28,071 bases of DNA from Bigelowiella natans CCMP2755 (lineage: Eukaryota > Cercozoa > Chlorarachniophyceae). Below the pieces are notes generated by a model. The model made no database searches. It saw only the letters and a program-made list of their open reading frames with translations, and was not told the origin of the DNA. Location: assembly GCA_000320545.1 (NCBI GenBank), contig ADNK01002520.1:1-28071 (forward strand), in the 5' to 3' direction. Below, one piece after another: positions 27,704 through 28,071 of the stretch (positions within the stretch are counted from its first letter, which is position 1; each line of letters opens with the position of its first letter). Position numbers and translations under genes: made by a program.

Positions 27704-28071
27704 GAAACCTGATGCCACGTATCGATGATGCCGACTCCACGAAAGTTGATTTATTTAGCTAATTATTTCGATAATATCTCCTTTAAAACTATCCCATCCT
27801 TGTGCCATCCAAACTATCCTTTCACCAGGTTGCCGAAAACTTCCTTCCCTTTCAATCGAAAGGACTTCCTACATATTACCTCAACTTTTCTTCGGAAGCA
27901 AGACTCTCACGACCACGTGCCAATACATGAGGGTGGAGAGGCCCTTGTCGCGCTGTTCAGAATTGAGGCTATTTCCAAAGAAATATCGTATGGGAATTGT
28001 CCACCACAGAAGGACGACGTGCCCAGGCCCAGAAACGCCGAGAGAGAACGTTGATTTCATGATGTTCTTCG
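27704..28071. promoter_or_regulatory. 5' flank of the saccharopine dehydrogenase-like gene, no gene assigned
   Basis: Overlapping open frames exist on both strands: plus 27725-28054, and minus 28060-27878 (60 codons, starting MKSTFSLGVSG). Neither has recognisable motifs or a clear splice context. A ggcatcag acceptor-like word lies directly upstream of ATG 27703, so a 5'-UTR exon could be present. By the window's alternation pattern the next plus-strand gene would begin beyond the window. Confidence 0.35.

Noticed and set aside
27725-28054. A 109-codon plus-strand frame
   Set aside because: No recognisable domain; an equally open minus frame overlaps it, and it sits in the expected 5' flank of the neighbouring gene.

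Overview
This is a eukaryotic nuclear window. The evidence is spliceosomal GT-AG introns of about 60-550 bp (one is GC-AG), dense microsatellites, and typical eukaryotic proteins: a Nup133 nucleoporin, an NBR1 autophagy receptor, mitochondrial BCKDH E1-alpha and a kinase-fold protein. I cannot name the species. Strict strand alternation with moderately dense introns recalls the alternating-strand layout reported for the brown alga Ectocarpus, so a stramenopile or similar protist is plausible; this is inference only. No transposon, CRISPR array, tRNA or rRNA was recognised.

Layout: eight genes lie in perfect strand alternation. (1) + 3' end of a gene encoding a small CxxC...CxxC protein (to 1449). 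(2) - Nup133 (2516-6464, 4 exons). (3) + single-exon 601-aa membrane-anchored orphan (7175-8980). (4) - BCKDH E1-alpha (9721-11201, 3 exons). (5) + a 25-exon gene fusing a CoA-binding domain to an O-acetylhomoserine sulfhydrylase-type PLP enzyme (12012-19087). (6) - single-exon NBR1-like receptor with PB1, Lys/Ala coil, two FW domains and UBA (19881-21944). (7) + 13-exon N-myristoylation-type pseudokinase (22776-25308). (8) - saccharopine dehydrogenase-like oxidoreductase with a signal peptide (26006-27703, 4 exons). I built the exon models by hand from splice dinucleotides, reading phase and family motifs. Each full model sums to a multiple of three (639, 392, 447, 437 and 1164 aa for the spliced genes).

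Intergenic DNA: three complete convergent gaps (740, 793, 697 bp) are rich in CATG/TGCA/AGCT palindromes, and each carries the same 10-bp palindrome ATGCTAGCAT. Three divergent gaps of about 710-830 bp act as shared promoter regions. One holds a degenerate 58-bp-period tandem repeat; another holds an AT-rich island with a stop-interrupted, protein-like frame. Microsatellites are concentrated in introns, often directly before splice acceptors.

The genes form no single pathway. BCKDH E1-alpha and the sulfhydrylase fusion both belong to amino-acid metabolism with predicted organellar presequences, and they share one divergent promoter region. The most unusual items are the CoA-binding/sulfhydrylase fusion, the pseudokinase, the NBR1 with doubled FW and no ZZ finger, and the palindrome shared by convergent intergenic regions.
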